This document shows, one piece after another, positions 5,129 through 6,534 of a DNA stretch of 6,534 nt. Position 1 is the stretch's first letter. Each line of letters opens with the position of its first letter. The translations under genes were made by a program, and so were the position numbers. Source of the DNA: Syntrophorhabdus sp. (GTDB taxonomy: Bacteria; Desulfobacterota; BSN033; UBA1163); the NCBI GenBank assembly GCA_020724025.1, contig DYHU01000009.1:8861-15394 (forward strand). The letters run 5' to 3'. Under the pieces are notes generated by a model. The model saw only the letters and a program-made list of their open reading frames with translations, did not search any database and was not told the origin of the DNA.

Positions 5129-5884
5129 TTATTTTCTAATCAAGTAGGCCTCGATTACTCCGGGATCGTTTTTCACCACATCCGGAGGACCTTCGGCGAG
5201 GAGTTCGCCGTTGTTGAGCACTGCCACTTCATCCGCAATCTCCATCACCATTCCCATATGGTGCTCGATCAGGAAGAGGGTGAGGCCGGTCTCCTTAAGA
5301 CGGCAGAGGTTTTCGGCAAGTTGCTTTGCCTCGGGATAGGTCAAACCCGCGGCAGGTTCATCCAGGAGGAGAAGCTCGGGTTTTGCCGCGAGGGCACGGG
5401 CGATCTCCAGTCTCTTCTGCTCGCCATAGGAGAGCTGGGAGGCGAACCATTTCCACCTTCCGAAAAGGCCGAGAAGTTCGAGGATCTCCTTCGCCTCTTT
5501 CATGGCCGCCTCTTCACCTTTTCTGCTCCATGGAAGAGAAAGGCCGGAGGAGAGAAGCCCTCCTCTTATTCTCATGTGCATTCCGGTCAGGACATTTTCG
5601 ACGACCGTCATATTTCCCCAGACCTGAAGCGTCTGAAATGTTCTTCCCACTCCCAGGCGGGAGATCTCATGGGTCCGGAGGCCGGTGATCTCTCTCTCCT
5701 TAAACCAGATCCTTCCGGAATCAGGCCTCTCCATTCCGCTGATGAGATGGAAGAGGGTGCTTTTGCCCGCTCCATTGGGGCCCATCAGCCCCTTCACCGT
5801 TCCCTTTCGCACCTGAAGGGAGATCCGGTTCAATGCCCTGAGGCCATCATAATTCTTCACGATCTCTTCCACGCTGAGAAACAT
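5129..5884 (-). CDS. livG: Branched-chain amino acid type ABC transporter ATPase LivG
   Basis: This 251-residue ATPase is the partner of LivF in the same importer, on the cytoplasmic face. Walker A is the standard GPNGAGKST (35-43). The Q-loop is RTFQ (Q84), signature LSYGE (151-155), Walker B LLLLDEP (171-177, catalytic E176), and the switch histidine is H208 in LIEHHM. The C-terminus (VIEAYLIRK) is the usual LivG ending, and the length fits the family. Its ATG shares one base with the TGA of livM (TGATG at 5886-5882), so translation is probably coupled. GGTGGAG just upstream, within the end of livM, can serve as ribosome binding site. All ATPase motifs look intact, in contrast to the altered Walker A of LivF. 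Confidence 0.95.
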   Translation of the reverse strand: MFLSVEEIVKNYDGLRALNRISLQVRKGTVKGLMGPNGAGKSTLFHLISGMERPDSGRIWFKEREITGLRTHEISRLGVGRTFQTLQVWGNMTVVENVLTGMHMRIRGGLLSSGLSLPWSRKGEEAAMKEAKEILELLGLFGRWKWFASQLSYGEQKRLEIARALAAKPELLLLDEPAAGLTYPEAKQLAENLCRLKETGLTLFLIEHHMGMVMEIADEVAVLNNGELLAEGPPDVVKNDPGVIEAYLIRK

Positions 5885-6534
5885 CAGAGCTCCACCTTTT
5901 CCCTTCGCCTCTTTCTCCCCCAGTAACTGATCAGGTAAATCAATCTGACTCTCAACCGGGTTCCGATCCCGTCCGGGAAGAAGATGAGAAGGAGGATCAG
6001 GATCACTCCGTAGATGGGAAGGCTATACTCCTGATAACGGCTGAGTCCATTGATCAGATAGGTGAGAAAGATGGCTCCTGCGATGGGACCATAGAGGTTT
6101 CCCATTCCTCCGAGAATGACCATCATGACGATGAGGACGGAGAGGTTGAGGCTGAAAGTCTCGGGATTGGCCGTGGACATCACAGAGGCAAAGAGGCTTC
6201 CCGCCAATCCGGCAAAGGCCGCACTGATGACAAAGACCCCGAGCTTGATCCGGCTGACATCGATTCCAACGGCAGAGGCGCCATCCTCGCTTGCAGCCAC
6301 CGCCAAGAAAGCCCGGCCCATTTTCGATCGAATCAGGTTTTTGGAGAAGAGGACCAGTCCTACCAGAACTCCCCAGATGAGGTAGTATTGTTTGAGATAG
6401 GTGTCGAAGATGAAGCCGGCAAGGGAGAAGAAGGGGATGTCGAAGATTCCGATCACGCCGCCGGTAAGGCTCGAAGACTCTCTCACCATGACGAGAAAAA
6501 TTTCGCCAAAGCCCAGCGTGGCCAGGGCCAGGAA
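5884..6534 (-). CDS. livM: Branched-chain amino acid type ABC transporter permease LivM (5' end off right edge)
   Basis: This is the C-terminal two thirds, about 216 residues, of a multi-span inner membrane permease. The frame stays open to the window edge and reads FLALATLGFGEIFLVMVRE before an internal methionine at 6489, matching the conserved LivM pattern; that methionine is therefore not the start. Hydrophobic segments include YYLIWGVLVGLVLFS, LGVFVISAAFAGLAGSLFA, LSVLIVMMVILGG, GPIAGAIFLTYLI and PIYGVILILLLIFF. The cytoplasmic loop GRAFLAVAASEDGASAVGID is the EAA-like segment that docks the ATPases. The end is strongly basic (WGRKRRREK), as expected for an inside tail. It overlaps livG by one base. 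LivH and a substrate-binding protein would be expected upstream, beyond the edge. Confidence 0.93.
   Translation of the reverse strand, partial: FLALATLGFGEIFLVMVRESSSLTGGVIGIFDIPFFSLAGFIFDTYLKQYYLIWGVLVGLVLFSKNLIRSKMGRAFLAVAASEDGASAVGIDVSRIKLGVFVISAAFAGLAGSLFASVMSTANPETFSLNLSVLIVMMVILGGMGNLYGPIAGAIFLTYLINGLSRYQEYSLPIYGVILILLLIFFPDGIGTRLRVRLIYLISYWGRKRRREKVEL

Noticed and set aside
5024..5926. Plus-strand 300-codon ORF opposite livG, starting MRWGWTLYVYPHPRPLPP
   Set aside because: Its start is repeat DNA, and the rest is antisense to livG, whose ATPase motifs are all intact. Long antisense frames are common in GC-rich genes.

Overview
This is probably chromosomal DNA from an anaerobic, environmental bacterium. 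The density of short palindromic repeats is the style seen in Desulfobacterota (former Deltaproteobacteria) and Nitrospirota draft genomes, but this placement is inference from repeat style and gene content, not a taxonomic call.

Layout from left to right. (1) Positions 1-2796, minus strand: a large adenine-specific DNA methyltransferase of the type III Mod-like kind. It is open at its 3' end, which runs off the left edge; 932 codons are present with no stop. Two different dispersed palindromic repeats lie inside this gene and are read through in frame, adding about 10 residues each (SLRGKAEAIP and VIPAKAGIQ). (2) Positions 2797-3305: a spacer with an AT-rich methyltransferase promoter region, one possible 54-codon ORF on the minus strand, and two palindromic repeat elements. 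(3) Positions 3306-4163, plus strand: a classical short-chain dehydrogenase/reductase with a complete catalytic tetrad. (4) Positions 4153-4224: a period-8 array of TAGTC units that flips to GACTA units, lying between convergent genes. (5) Positions 4233-6534, minus strand: livM (cut by the right edge), livG and livF of a branched-chain amino acid type (HAAT family) ABC importer. livM and livG overlap by one base. livG and livF are separated by about 200 bp that carry two more GC-rich palindromes.

Two compositions meet here. Sampled lines of the methyltransferase are about 42% G+C, while the SDR and liv genes sample at about 57-63%. This fits a methyltransferase (and probably a restriction or helicase partner off the left edge) that arrived separately from the metabolic and transport genes on the right. 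The liv genes would make one importer: LivM is a membrane permease subunit, LivG and LivF are the two cytoplasmic ATPases, and LivH and a periplasmic binding protein would be expected beyond the right edge. The SDR is transcribed toward the liv operon and has no evident functional link to it.

The most notable signal is the capture of two unrelated dispersed palindromes as coding sequence by one methyltransferase gene, in a window carrying at least six such elements plus the octamer array.
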